From: Nemophila menziesii
Taxonomy: Eukaryota; Streptophyta; Magnoliopsida; Boraginales; Hydrophyllaceae
Assembly: GCA_029959085.1 (NCBI GenBank)
Contig: JARWIR010000010.1
Coordinates: forward strand, 37,440,731-37,504,730
Direction: 5' to 3'
Length of the DNA stretch: 64,000 nucleotides
The translations under genes and the position numbers were made by a program. Numbering within the stretch: position 1 is the first letter of the stretch; each line of letters starts with the position of its first letter. The notes beneath the pieces were generated by a model. It was not told where the DNA came from. It saw only the letters and a list, made by a program, of their open reading frames with translations, and ran no database searches. Shown here one piece after another: positions 23,901 through 35,189 of this stretch.

Positions 23901-24875
23901 TTGTTATCACTGTCCATGTTATCATTTTCGTTATTGATTTCATCGTGTCGCCGTTGATTTTTCCCATACTTCGAGATATCAAGGATGACGCAAATGTATG
24001 AGGAGGGAAACTGGAGGGGAGAGAACGATAATACTGAATCAGTTTCGTCTTCTCGCATCTTCAATGTCCTCATCTGCATAGTTCATCTCACTTTCCAGAA
24101 AATTGCAAGTCTAATTTCCCCTCTAAATCTTCATTTATCGGTCTCCTCTTCTTACTAATCACGTCCGGTCTTATTTGTTTTTGCTATTGTCAATCTCTCC
24201 GTCTCTATACTTTACTCTTTTTATTAATAATCCATCAGTGTCGTGTGGATTTTGTGTGTTATTTTCTCCTTTTTTGACTAATACGGTGATTTTGTGTGTA
24301 TGAAGGAATTAATGCACCAACTTCTCAGTTTGTTACTGAATTATGTGTTGTTGGCGTTGATTTATGGATCAATTTTAATTTAGAGAAGGAAAGCACTTAA
24401 GGTTAGTTCTTATTATGTGCTCCAAAAGGCTATTTATGGCTTAAAGTTTTGTATCTTAATTAATAGTAGACGTATCACGTTTGTATGCTATTTGATTATT
24501 CAAAGATGCTTCTGTGCGTTTTGGCCAATAGGCGCATATTTGATCATGTAACTATTCTGTGATTCTTTAGAAAAAACCAATGCTGCTAAAAAGTCGGTAT
24601 GTATTTGGCTTAAAAGTGATTTTCTTAATGACTCGTGGATCTTTTTAACTCCTATCAACAGATTATAATCATTTTTCAAGCCAACATGATTTAATAAGTA
24701 CCTAAAGCTTCAAGCTTGAAAGGGAAATGGTCAAATTATCTGTATTGAGCACTTTGAGGTATCAAATTGATAAGAGTAAAACCAGGAATTATTAATTTAA
24801 GTCTAGAAGTCTGTAAATTGGATTAAACTTGCTCTTTTAGTATATTAGTTGACTAATTTGTGTATTCATTGTTAG
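20928..24875. other. Unassigned spacer
   Basis: No gene is recognised. Three frames were read and left unassigned: 21,566-21,757 plus (CHDFAEIYLASMAIIQDLAS), about 23,280-23,605 plus (MRHMLVHNPLVVLLLFVING), and 23,840-24,079 minus (hydrophilic, 79 codons). None has a motif I can place, and none has convincing splice context. 21,830-22,440 is a minisatellite described separately. Confidence 0.4.
21830..22440 (+). repeat. Degenerate ~31-bp minisatellite, array 1
   Basis: Some fifteen diverged units of the form ATAATATAGGGACCTATAGTGCAATT follow each other with variable spacing. Variants include CTGTAATGCAATTTTTG and GGGATTTATAGTACAATTT. The same repeat recurs at 27,150-27,740, 54,440-55,560 and 57,220-57,870, and singly at about 25,870, 31,145 and 32,085. 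Confidence 0.85.
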
Positions 24876-25545
24876 ATGCTTTTGGAGTTGCAAGTGTATG
24901 GTTTATCAAATGAAAATGGTGAGATGTTACAGCTGGGATCCAATATTGAAGAACCTTCATGCAGTAGTTCAGATCAAATAAATGGAAACAGAGAAAATAA
25001 TCACTCTTATTCCCTTTTTAATCAACCTCTATTGATGAGTTTCAAAGCTCCATCTTTAGGCTTGACTGGATTATATTATCTCAGGAATACTTGCTTCATC
25101 ATGAATAGTGCTCTCTAATGTTTAGTCCATACAGATAAGCTCGTTGACTATTTTTTAGCAGATTTTTGAAAGGATCTGTATGTATTTTGACAATCCTTTG
25201 GGTATGAATGTAAGTATTTCTTATTATCGAGTCTTTGGGTATGAAAAAGCATTCTGATGAACTTATGATCACAGTAATTATCTAACATTTAATCATTATT
25301 TGGTCAATTTGGTCAATTCTATATACAAAATTCATAACATAACTTATTTTGCAGATTAAGCACATGGAAAACATGCTTGATAAGATTTTTGACACTGTAA
25401 TGGCTAATTTCAGGTAATTTTTTTATTTAGTGAGTTTTAATGAAAAAAATCTGATTATATTACTTACAGGCCAATGTCTCGAATTGAGAAACAAGAGCTT
25501 AAGAAGATGATTCAGTTTTTACCAGCTACAAATCTACCTTTTTAC
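24876..25545 (+). pseudogene. Gene fragment with a NET-domain-like helix
   Basis: Exon-like pieces with canonical junctions: a polar stretch with LGSNIEEPSCSSSDQINGNR (24,876-25,118); IKHMENMLDKIFDTVMANFR ending at a GT (25,355-25,414); and PMSRIEKQELKKMIQFLP after an AG (25,470-25,525). The last piece has the spacing M-x3-EK-x2-L-x3-I-x2-LP seen at the start of NET (extraterminal) domains of bromodomain proteins. The similarity is short and is my inference. The rest of the domain is missing: the frame runs into low-complexity TTTACC repeats. A further orphan exon-like piece at about 25,703-25,745 (LKEFPVEACKLRV then a stop) is unassigned. Confidence 0.35.
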
Positions 25546-26090
25546 CTTTTCTTTTTTACCTTTTTACCCTTTAGTCTTATTTATTTTATTTTCAAGAACA
25601 ATACACTCTAATCAGGTAACTTTTTTTATCTCACTAATCAGAAAAAAATTACTTTTTTACCTTTTTTTACCTTTCTACCCTTTAATCTTATTTATTATTA
25701 CAGCTAAAAGAGTTCCCTGTTGAAGCATGTAAATTGCGTGTTTAAGTCCCCGATCTTTCTGAGATTGGTAAGGTTAGCATATTTCTTTTTTTGTTTTTTT
25801 GCAATTTAAGTCCCTATGGTTTGGTAAAATGGTACCCTACCCCTTATCGTTTGAAAAGAAGTGTATGTTTCCCTATATTTTTAGTTAATTGCAATATAGG
25901 CCCCTATATTATGCAAAAATTACACTGTAAATCCTTATATTTTACAAAAAAATGCACTTCAGGTCCCAATGTTAGTTTTAAAAAATTGGTCCTTACTTTT
26001 CAGTATAGGTTTTTACTGTTAATATTGGGACCTATAGTGCAATTTTTTTTTGTAAGTCCTTACTTTTTTTTACATTGCGTTTGATTTTTC

Positions 26091-27112
26091 AGGATTTACC
26101 AGTGGTGGTTTTGTTCATACTCATACCTCTTCTTTCACCAACTTCTTCTAAAGGAGGGGTAAATATGTCATTTCATTAATCAAATATACAGTAACTAAAT
26201 TATTAGTGTTTTTTTAGTAATATTAAGTTAAAAAATTTAGGTTGGTTTTCAAGGAATAGCTTAGCAGCTGTGAATGTTGTTGTTGCAATTACTGCTATTA
26301 TAGTTGTTGGAAGATTGGTAAGTTAAAGAGTTAAGTTAATTGCATTATAAGTCCCTTATATTTCTTATAATTGAATTATTCACTCCCTTTATTTTTTTAG
26401 GATTTGCAGCTTCTTAGACCAATTTATAGACAAATTGCAGAGAATCAAAATGCCGAAATATTTTCTGCGTGTACTCTTCTTGTTATATTGGGAACTAGTT
26501 TACTCACTGCTAGGGTAAGTAATCTCATTTATTTACATATTAGTCCCTGAACTATAGGCTAGTTACCCAAATGGTCCTCGAACTTCATTTTTGTCTCATA
26601 ATTAGTCCCGCGTGTTAGATTTTTACAGTTAAGGACCAAGCTAGTAAAAGGGGGATAGTACAGGGACCACTTTGGGGAAATTGGACTATTTAAGTTACAA
26701 AAATACATTTAAGTCTATATTATTTTACTTTAAGGAAACGATATTCGAAACCAAATTGGTAAAAAACACAAAGCTCGAGGGACCATTTTGGGAAATTCTA
26801 AAAGTTTGAGGATTATTTGGGTAACAAAAATACCAGGGTGAAAATGGATGGAATTTGACCGCGATAAAAAAAAGTTCGAGTATTGCTTGGGCAACTTTAG
26901 AAGTTTGAGGACCATTCGTATAATTAGCCTATAGTTCAGGGACCAATTTTGGGAAAAAATTTCCTTTTTTTTCTTGGTTGAATATTTTTGTGTATCTTTC
27001 TAATAATACTATGTTAATGTGGGAATGTTTGTAGGGTAAAATGTCTCCACAATTAATAGATTCTCGATTTGAATTACATGATGTTAGAAGCTTATTTCCT
27101 GCCGAAAGTGAG
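26091..27112 (+). pseudogene. KEA: KEA-type K+/H+ antiporter, gene fragment
   Basis: Four exon pieces match the antiporter domain of plant KEA1/KEA2-type (CPA2) potassium/proton exchangers, which act in the chloroplast inner envelope. They are DLPVVVLFILIPLLSPTSSKGG (26,091-26,157); a piece where GFQGIA and LAAVNVVVAITAIIVVGRL are in different frames, so bases are lost between them (26,240-26,318); LRPIYRQIAENQNAEIFSAC, then TLLVILGTSLLTAR (26,399-26,514); and MSPQLIDSRFELHDVRSLFP, then AESE (27,034-27,112). Each is bordered by AG and GT. The exon coding the rest of the membrane domain between LLTAR and SPQL is absent, as are everything upstream and the RCK/KTN domain. It is a fragment, not a gene. 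Confidence 0.85.
26542..26945. repeat. Foldback element inside a KEA-fragment intron
   Basis: The ends are inverted repeats: TAGTCCCTGAACTATAGGCT at 26,542 and its reverse complement ending at about 26,943. Internal GGACCATTTTGGG/GAGGATTATTTGGGTAAC motifs are also paired. A shorter relative lies at about 29,455-29,600. No clear target duplication. Confidence 0.7.
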
Positions 27113-27149
27113 GTATGGTGTCATTACTTTTAAAAATAAATAAAAATAA

Positions 27150-27740
27150 ATGAATTGCGTACCTGTAGTGCAGTTTTTTTGCATAATATAGGGACCTACA
27201 TTTTTCGCATAATATTGGGACCAATAGTCCACTTTTTGCATAATGTTGTGACCTTAGTGAATACAGGGATATATAGTGTTTTTTTTGCATAACATAGAGA
27301 CCTACAGTGCAATTTTTGCCTAACATATTAGTGTAGTTTTCTCATAATATAGGGACCTATAGTGCAATTAATTTAAAAGATGATCTTATTTTGCATATTA
27401 TAGGGACATAAAGTGCATTTTTTGCAAATTATAGGGACCTACATTGCAATTACTGTCTTGTTTTGCATAATATAGGGTTATCTAGTGCATTTTCAGTAGA
27501 TATCAAGACCTATAGTTCAATTTATTCAAAAGTAGCATCTTATTTTGCCTTTTATAGAGACCTACAGTGCAATTAATATCTTGTTTTACATAATATAGAA
27601 TCATCCTGTGTATTTATTGCAAAATACACGGACCCATACTAGAATTATTTTTCAATTTATTTTAACAGGGGATGATTCATTAACCTACTCTTTGATAGTT
27701 GCATTATGCACTCCACAGGGACCTATAGTGCAATTATTTG
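27150..27740 (+). repeat. Degenerate ~31-bp minisatellite, array 2
   Basis: About fifteen units of the TTGCATAATATAGGGACCTA/TAGTGCAATT family directly follow the last KEA exon piece, in its putative intron. They are more widely spaced than in array 1. Confidence 0.85.
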
Positions 27741-28741
27741 GATATTTACTTTTTTGTTATCTGATTTTTTTGTAGGCCTGCTTTGATGCTTCCCAGTGTA
27801 AGTATCAATAGGCGACTCCTTTAAGAAGTGAGCTGGGAAATAGGAGCTTTATAGACGACTCTATTTTAGAAATGAGCCAGGAATGAGGGTCTCAGTTGCC
27901 TACTATAGTTTGGAAGAATTAATATATTGTAAAAATTAAACAAAAATACTAATAAATATATAAAAAAAGAAAAGAATATGTAAAAAATAATATATTGTTA
28001 AATTCTAGTTAAGTATTATATTTTATGTCACAATATTTAACAAGAATGAAATATAAAAAAATAATATTATATATATATTTTTAAAGAAATTTAAATTTAA
28101 CTTAAAATTACAATAAATATGTATATAAATATTTAATTTTATAAGTAAGAATTAAGTTTTTTTTTAGTCAGAAATAAATAATATCGTGAAGACAGAGTGC
28201 CTGTCCAAAAAGAAAGTAATGATATATACCACCCAAAATTATACCATCCATGACGTGGCATGAATTGGTTGTGTATAAATCGTTAATCTGTTTATTATTA
28301 ACGATTTTTAGCCAACTAATTCACGCCACGTCATAGGTATAATAATTGAATGGTATGATTATGGGCGGTGTATATCGGAAAAAAAGACAAAGGAGTGTAT
28401 TAAATATTATGATATGATCTTGACCTAGGTAGCAAATTTAATCCATTTAAAAGTTCCGTTTTACTATATAGATAGATAAAAGATACTGAATAGCTTGTAA
28501 ATCAAAGTAGTTTGTAATCAACAAAATAAACAAAATTTATTGTATCGGCATGAACCAGAAACTAATTTAAAAAAAAAGAGTGTAGTGATCAAAGAACAAT
28601 TATTATAACAATATAATAAATTACGAACATAAGAAAACTAACAAAGCAGTTTGTTCTACAAATGAAATAGAACAATAGTTACGATTATAATGAAGGTATG
28701 GTTCACAAAAGTTAATCATAGACTCTCTAACTTTACCCATA
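27741..28741. other. AT-rich spacer with one small MITE
   Basis: No gene is supported. Contains an orphan ACFDASQ-like piece followed by GTAAGT at 27,775-27,805, a strongly A+T stretch at 27,900-28,190, the MITE at 28,219-28,378, and the 3' flank of the glutaredoxin. Confidence 0.5.
28219..28378. mobile_element. Small MITE, ~160 bp
   Basis: Near-complete inverted repeat. The left end ATGATATATACCACCCAAAA pairs with the reverse complement of the right end (CCGATATACACCGCCCATAA). Both arms contain ATGACGTGGCxTGAATT and meet at a centre around AACGATTTTTA/TAAATCGTTAA. Flanks AAAGAAAG and AAAAAAAG are similar but do not give a certain target duplication, so the superfamily is undecided. Confidence 0.75.
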
Positions 28742-29110
28742 TCAATTAGACTCATAAGCTCCTACTCTCTCAAGCATTGGCTTTAAATGTTGGTTTTGGT
28801 GAAGAAACATGACTTCCTCTTCTCCACCAATGAATAGTCCTCCAATAAACACTGCAGGTATGGTAGGATTGCATCTAAACACAGAAAGAGCCTGCTCAAC
28901 AAGGTGGCCTCTTGGATCTTTATCAACCTGGATAACTGTTGCGTTAACACCAAAATCACGGAATAGCGACATGATATTGCGAGACATGCTACATGAGCTG
29001 TTGCTGAAAATCACAACTGGCTTCTCAAACACGATTGGAGGTATCTCTAGAGGTATATTCGATATTCTAGAGCTGCTATCCTCCATTATAGAGCTGCTGC
29101 AATGATTCAT
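28742..29110 (-). CDS. CC-type (class III, ROXY-like) glutaredoxin, CSMS variant
   Basis: Intact single-exon gene of 122 codons; ATG at 29,110, TGA at 28,742. The thioredoxin fold of a plant-specific class III glutaredoxin is clear: PVVIFSNSSCSMSRNIMSLF with the active site at C40-S41-M42-S43, DKDPRG, NPTIPAVFIGG with the conserved cis-proline (TIP 83-85), and GGEEEVMFLH. Family members act in cytosol and nucleus with TGA bZIP factors in development and nitrogen or stress signalling. Two features are odd. The usual CCxC/CCxS site is reduced to a single cysteine (CSMS), and the C-terminus ends GAYESN instead of the ALWL-type tail linked to TGA/TOPLESS interaction. A second start at residue 9 would shorten it slightly. 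A TATA box lies 80 bases upstream. It sits alone among gene fragments of the other strand. Confidence 0.9.
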   Translation of the reverse strand: MNHCSSSIMEDSSSRISNIPLEIPPIVFEKPVVIFSNSSCSMSRNIMSLFRDFGVNATVIQVDKDPRGHLVEQALSVFRCNPTIPAVFIGGLFIGGEEEVMFLHQNQHLKPMLERVGAYESN

Positions 29111-29189
29111 TCAAGGAAATATAAACTTGAGAGACTTATTGATAACGATTATAATTGATAGTTTTATGAAAGTTGAAGATCGAGACCTG

Positions 29190-29196
29190 TTTATAG
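29190..29196 (-). promoter_or_regulatory. TATA box of the glutaredoxin gene
   Basis: CTATAAA on the minus strand, 80 bases before the ATG at 29,110. This predicts a leader of roughly 50 bases. Confidence 0.6.
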
Positions 29197-29640
29197 GTGA
29201 ATTCTCTGATCTTTTTAAGGCAATTTTATTATAATTAAACTAACTTTTCATAAAACATAATTATTATAGAATATTTTTTCACATCTTATTTATGAAAATA
29301 GTTATTATAGATTGTTAAATATATTATTACCATAATATATTTTTACCATATAATATATTATTACCTTATTAGATTAATTTATTTCTATATTATATTTATT
29401 TTCCATTTAGCATAGTGTTACCTTTCTTGTGTTGTGTTGATATACCTAGGTTTTGTTACCCAAATAGTCCTCAATTCCCCAAAATGGTCCCTGAACTATC
29501 TTTAGAACCTATTTGATATCTTTTGTTAAGTCAGTTGAGGATTGGCTATAATCTGAAGACCAAAGAGGGGTATTTGTCAAACTATAGGGGTAGTTTGGTA
29601 ATTTACCCATTAATTGTGGTAGATTCTGAACAGTTTTTTA

Positions 29641-30276
29641 AATTACAGCTTGTAGGAAGGCCGGGATCTCCTGAGTCATTACAACAATTGTTTGAGATTG
29701 CTAAAAATCCTGCAGCTAATGTTGTTGTGCCAAGTGTCACTGTTGCAAAGGACAAAAAAGGTATGTGTGGACCCCACTATATCTTTGTCTCTCTCTCTCT
29801 CTTGTTTATGTGTTATTGCTTACCATATATATGGAAAACAGGCTATTGCAGTTCCTTCTTCAAGAAGGGAAGATTATACCACAGCTGAATCTGTACGTTG
29901 AACCAGATCCTGTTGGATTTCAAGATCAGGTATATGTGGACCCCACTATATCTGATGATAATTACTCTATATCTCTGACCCTTGTGAAATTGTAAATTGA
30001 TATGTAGGTCACACAAGTATTTGGGGGAAATGTGACTTTCCCGGGGCAAATGATGCAAATTTTGTGGTGCAATTACAACAAAGCAGTTTACTCAACGGAG
30101 ATGATACATCTGATCGCTTTTTCCGAAGAGTCACTGTGTACAAATAGAGTTTGATTGACTAACTTGTATTACTGAAAAATTAATTAAAATTCCATCTTTT
30201 TCAGGAACTTGTCGTGTGCTACTCCTTTCCTTGCTATTGATATGTATGCTAAATTGATTTTCTCAATACTGAAGGT
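29641..30276 (+). pseudogene. NOT1: CCR4-NOT subunit NOT1, gene fragment
   Basis: Four consecutive exon pieces match the large scaffold NOT1 of the CCR4-NOT mRNA deadenylase complex. They are LVGRPGSPESLQQLFEIAKN, then PAANVVVPSVTVAKDKK (to 29,760); QAIAVPSSRREDYTTAESV and EPDPVGFQDQ (29,842-29,930), separated by a 4-base insertion (CGTT) that breaks the frame; VTQVFGG and PGANDANFVVQLQQSSLLNG, then DDTSDRFFRRVT, in two frames (30,008-30,140); and FLAIDMYAKLIFSILK (to 30,276). Junctions are GT-AG. NOT1 proteins are over 2000 residues; only about 150 are present. The fragment is on the same strand as the KEA and agmatine deiminase pieces. Confidence 0.85.
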
Positions 30277-30512
30277 ATATATTTTATTAATATACTCTTT
30301 CATATGATTTTATTATTCACTCATCTCAACAAATTATCCCTTGTGCCTAAGGTATACATTTCTCTCTCACTCTCTTGTTTGAATCTTTTGTTCCAGGATT
30401 AGTAAAATACCAATATTTCAGGTTACAAGGACTGGAAGGTTAGTAACTCTTTAAGGGCGTAATTGTCTTATAAATATTTCAGTTACGTTTCTCATTCTTG
30501 TTTTTTCATCTT

Positions 30513-31112
30513 AGATTCTTGGGATAGAGAAGATTTCTAAATTTACCCAGTCAATAGTTGTGAAAGGTGGAAGCATTCATTTCTTTTATATTTATTTGGT
30601 TTTGTTTGCCTTGTGTATGTCTAGCTAATTTTTTTTTGTTTTTTGTTTTTTGAGAATTACTAGAGTTTTGTTTGTTACCACAGAAGAGTGCCTATTGAAT
30701 AAAAACAGAAACCCTGATCTGTAAAAAGAACAAATTGAAGATATACTAAAATCATATCTTGGAGTGAAGAAGGTTATTTGGCTGCCTCAATTCCAATATT
30801 CTCGATTTTCTGCTTACATACATGTATTTACAGATAATGATGATAACATGTGTTGTTTCGTGAAACCTGGTAAGGTTATGTTGTCCTGGACTGATGATAA
30901 ATTGGACCCTCAGTATGAGAGAGTTCTCAATAACACCTCAGATATTAATGACAGAGGAAAAGTCTGCAGGTAAAAAAACACTTAGTTACTGTTCCAGAAT
31001 GTATTGGTGAATTTGTTTGTAACATATTGATAACAGATGGTGATGAAACTAAAGCGAGACACCGGGTATTAGTATTGCTGCTTCATATGTAAATTTTTAT
31101 ACATTGCTCCCC
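30513..31112 (+). pseudogene. AIH: Agmatine deiminase (AIH), gene fragment
   Basis: Pieces match plant agmatine iminohydrolase, which converts agmatine to N-carbamoylputrescine in polyamine synthesis. They are ILGIEKISKFTQSIVVKGGS, then IHF (30,515-30,580); EECLLNKNRNPDL, a TAA stop at 30,722, KEQIEDILKSYLGVKKVIWL (30,683-30,790); DNMCCFVKPGKVMLSWTDDK, then LDPQYERVL (30,840-30,930); and SIAASYVNFY at about 31,065-31,095 in another frame. The segment holding the conserved GDDDTNGH-type catalytic stretch is replaced by unrelated residues (PQFQYSRFSAYIHVFTD), and the C-terminal catalytic cysteine region is absent. It is a dead fragment. Confidence 0.88.
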
Positions 31113-32133
31113 AATTTGGGATTAAAAAATTCGTCCAATTTTTGCATAGTATAGGGACCCTATAGTACAATTAACTCAAAAATTTATACAGAGATATATA
31201 ACCCAATGCTTAGTGCTATTAATTAATTAGATCTTGTGTAGGCCCTGCTTGTGTGGTTTGTGTTCCTTTCATAAGACATTTTCAAGAGCAGCTATGGAAA
31301 ATAGTTCGTGCTTAGGTCTCAATTTTCTTCTTACTTCAGGTGTTGGTGCACTAATCGAAGATTGAGGAATCACCAAAGGTTTTTACTATTTAAAATTGTA
31401 GATTGAGAATTGGAAATATAGTTTCACCTACTTGTACTACCAGAATACGTTACATATGATTGGAGGTAAATTTAAGTTTTAACTGTGGGTCATTAAGTAA
31501 ATTACGTTATTGCAAACATAACATAGAATATGCAATGACTGAGTGCTATTTTGTATAATACAAGGACCAAGAGTGCAATTTATTTCATATTTTCAAGAAG
31601 CTTGTGAAAGATATTGTTTAAACGTGCTTGTAAAATAATACTACTGCACAATTAGCTTTAAAAAAATGCCTTCTGTTCAACAAGAAGCTATATCTCAGGT
31701 TAGAGCATGATCTAAAAAAAATATATAAAAAAAAAAAATTAGCACTCATGTGCTCTTTTGTATTGTCAGGATATTACGAGGTGTGAATGCTTGGAACTTT
31801 GATATCGAGGATTTGAAGTTACTGGCTTAATTAATATGTATTCAAGTTATTGATTATTTATTAGTTTTTAAAGAAAACCGAGGTTAAATTTTTGTTTTTC
31901 AGGTTTAAGATGGGGATAAAATACAAATAATAAAGGAAGAAGACGAAATAATAAAATCCTCTTATAAATACTACAGTATTCTTTTTGCATATTCACACTT
32001 AATGATGGCACTGGACAAACTGAATGCTTTAAATGGTATATTCTTTTTGCATCTTTGTCATGAAACACGGGTAAATTTATCTATTTTGCATAATCCAAGG
32101 ACCAATAGTGCAATTAACCCTCAACTTACTCTG
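31113..32133. other. Spacer with unassigned exon-like pieces
   Basis: Single units of the ~31-bp repeat occur at about 31,145 and 32,085. Two pieces look like exons behind pyrimidine-rich tracts: about 31,240-31,310 (GPACVVCVPFIRHFQEQLWK) and 31,771-31,830 (ILRGVNAWNFDIEDLKLLA, then TAA). I do not recognise either; they may be further captured fragments. Confidence 0.35.
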
Positions 32134-32679
32134 CTATTGACTTATTTGATACCTTTTAGGGTAAATAAATTTATCTATTTCACACATCTTCATGCCTTCG
32201 GCGATTACCTCCGCGCATAGGTTCTCGTACACATGAAGTTGTTCAGTCATGGGTTTCTGATCCGTAAGTCTAAAGTTATACCAATTCCCAGTCACGTACT
32301 TTTTCTTACCCGAATCATTAGCCCTATATTTCTTCTCGAGAGTTTCCCATACGACCTTTGCCGATTTCTCTTTGGCAAGGAGGTCAAAAATGGGAATAGT
32401 AACGTTGTTCAACATCCAACCCAGAGCCATGGTATTAGCTCTTTTGAACCTAGATTCGAATGCAGCATGCCTAGCTAGCTCTTGTTCAGTATGGGCTCCA
32501 ATTTCCAAAAGTGGAGGAGCCTTGACTATAGCAAAGTCGAGTTCATACTGTTCAAGGCAAATCATTATTTTTTGCGTCCAACGCTTGTAGTTAGGACCAT
32601 TAAGGGGTTCCAACTTGTTCGCGTCGAGAAGTGACTTTGTGTTCAAGGAAGAACCAACAGCCGAAATAGGAAGATTCAT
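32134..32679 (-). mobile_element. Ty1/copia gag N-terminal fragment
   Basis: Open frame of 181 codons from ATG 32,679. It matches the gag N-terminus of plant copia elements (retrotran_gag/UBN2-like): KLEPLNGPNYKRWTQKIMIC, ALGWMLNNVTIPIFDLLAKE, KSAKVVWETLEKKYRANDSG, YENLCAEVIAEGMKMCEI. Similarity ends near 32,187, after which the frame reads unrelated sequence. The zinc knuckle, protease, integrase and RT are all missing. The copy was truncated inside gag. Confidence 0.85.
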
Positions 32680-33240
32680 TTTAAAAAATAACGGAATATC
32701 TTTTTAAATTGTGATTATAAGTAATCACCGGTTTCACAAATAGAAATGGTTTCCAAAACAAATGAAGTAAAAACAGTTTTAAAGTAAACCCACTATTACA
32801 AGAAAAACTGAATTACGAATTACGATTACAATAAAATTTGAATAACAATTACACGGAAATTCAAATGGAAATACAGACTTACACGGAAAAGAAAAGAACA
32901 ACAGAGTCCTCAGTCGTTAAAAAGATATTCCGGCGGACCGGTATCTCTAACGGAAAACTACAGCGAAACGAAACTACTAGTTTAAAGAGAAAAGAGGCCA
33001 AGTGTTTTTTCCTTTGTGTATTTCGTAGTCTGGAAAGAGTGGAGTGAGACCTCTTTATATAGAGGAGATGAGAGGAAGACTCAAGCCTTTTCTGAAACGT
33101 CCCTATCAAGTCCCATGATTACCTCCCGTAATTGACTTGATTGGGTTGACGGTTTTGATTTGGCTTTTGACCTCCACGTTTTGATATCTTGTAACCGATT
33201 CGATTTGACTTTCCAATTCCCACGTGATGTAACAGCTGGT
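32680..33240 (-). mobile_element. Probable 5' LTR/leader of the copia remnant
   Basis: Lies directly upstream of the gag frame. On the minus strand CTATATAAAG (33,053-33,062) is a good TATA box followed by a leader-like region. I found no primer-binding site (TGGTATCAGAGC) and no paired LTR, so the call rests on position and promoter only. Homology with block C (60,090) begins immediately to the right, at about 33,262. Confidence 0.35.
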
Positions 33241-35189
33241 GGAGTTAACGCACCGAGTCGGTGTAGCTTCCCTACTCTTCTGATATGCGTACATTTCTCC
33301 TTGCTCCCTGCCTAGTTGGAATTCAATAAGCAATATTCTTCAGTGCTTCAGGAAGTTTAGCTACTGTATACACGGTGTTTTAGCATTACTGAACATGTTG
33401 AGTCAACACAGTTTCTAAAATAAATTTATTCTATAGCATATTAGAAACGAAACAAATTAAACATTACTGAAAGAAATTTATTTCCCGAGCAATTGAACCT
33501 GCTTATGCACTAGGAGAATATGCTGCAACCTCGAAAGCCACCTTCAACCAAGAAAACGGTTCTTTATCTTATAGGTAGCTAGAAAATCAAATTAGTCGGG
33601 TTTAAATTGGTGGAGACAAATATTAATAAACAAACTGTTTTACCATAAACAGTTTGAACCTATACTCTGACTAAAATATTTCATACTTATAGAGTTACCA
33701 TTAAAAGGGTAATGGAAAGCTAGTCCAGGCTCTCGGAGAATGGCTGCACCATTGCACAATCATACATAGTTGCGAGTTTCCAGCTATTGCCTCAATTAAA
33801 CCTCTAGTGTTGTATGAAAGAAAAATTTAAAAATATAATCATATATATCAAAATATAATAAGCATAAGTACCAGATGATTCTTCTTTGTATCGACCAGCA
33901 ATTTTCTCAAATACTCCTCTTTCTTGTGTTTGGCCAAGCACTGTTTAAAAACCAAAAGAGGCCAAATATTAATATAATTTTGAGAAAACAGAATCTTGAT
34001 CAAGTCAGTAGGCTAAACCATGTCTTTTAACAACAACAATCCAAAAAAATTTCTTGATATAATATATCCTTTTAAAATAAACCAAACTTATATAAGTGGT
34101 GACCAAGACAGTCCCTTATCTTTACACTAACTGGTCATGTAGAATTTTAAGTTATTAAGTTGATTAATACGTTGCAAATTGACATAAATATGCAAAAGAA
34201 CTGGAAAAGATAGGGACCAAAAAGTTGCAAAATGAAGATAACTATCTTATTAAAATTTTGGTCAGAAGAGACTATGTTCATAATGAAGTAATGAACCATA
34301 ATATTAGAGTCACACGTAAAAAAACATGATCAACTTAGTAAATTCTATTAACATTATAAATCAGTATATCATGCCTAATTGACCTGCATATACCAAGCAC
34401 CTCAATGTCACATAGGTACATTTGCTATTTTGATGAAACACGTGTATATATAGATAATAGCATAAAAAGGGATAAGAGGTGCAATTTACCCTAGGAATAA
34501 CTACAAAGTATTTCCAGTATTATATCTAATGCCAATTATTCAAACAACCTACACAACTTCTCCCCAGCTTTTAATTTGTTCATTCTCAGCCCTCTTTCAC
34601 ATGTATATAGGTGAAGATTATAAAAATCATAGCAGAAATGCCAAAATATATTGCAACTCTATTAATTTGTAAGCATATATCTCTTTACTTTTAGTTTCAC
34701 AGCTCTATTCTATTTAATCGAAAGATATTAATTTTATAGAAAAAAACCATATTCTAATAATTCAGAAGCATATATAACTATACAAGTATACATGTATATG
34801 TGCATATATATGTTAGAGATAAACTTACAAATTTGAGTAGCATGTCAATAACTCCATCGGTTCATCTTGATAATAGGAACAATCAATGGAATTCAGCTCT
34901 TAAGCAGTGAACATTCTTGTTAAATAATAGGTGAGATGTGTAATGCACAAACAATATTTTGCTTATCTTAGTTTCAGCTTTTTGAATCAAATGATAAATA
35001 AACATTACCTCTACCCATCAAATCATAGCTGCAGCAAACATTGAACCTTATATCCGCCTACAATCCATCTGGGGAAAAGATTAAGTCTGCTTTTAGAATG
35101 GATTTTCTAGTCTCATGAATCAAAGAGGGAATAAATTGTATATGAGATAGTGAGAGGATACGAATGAAGTAAAAACAGAAAAATATGAT
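33241..35189. other. Flank of CNL2, duplicated with flanks of CNL1 and CNL3
   Basis: No gene. From about 33,262 the sequence parallels 60,090 onward, and from about 34,150 also the start of the window. It includes, near 34,990-35,075, the counterpart of the putative 3' exon of CNL1 with its acceptor CCCCAG and donor GGTAATG on the minus strand. This shows that duplication covered at least 2 kb beyond the gene. Confidence 0.75.

Noticed and set aside
32838..33333. Several 69-76-codon frames beside the copia gag
   Set aside because: No conserved motif; they lie in the presumed LTR/leader on either strand.
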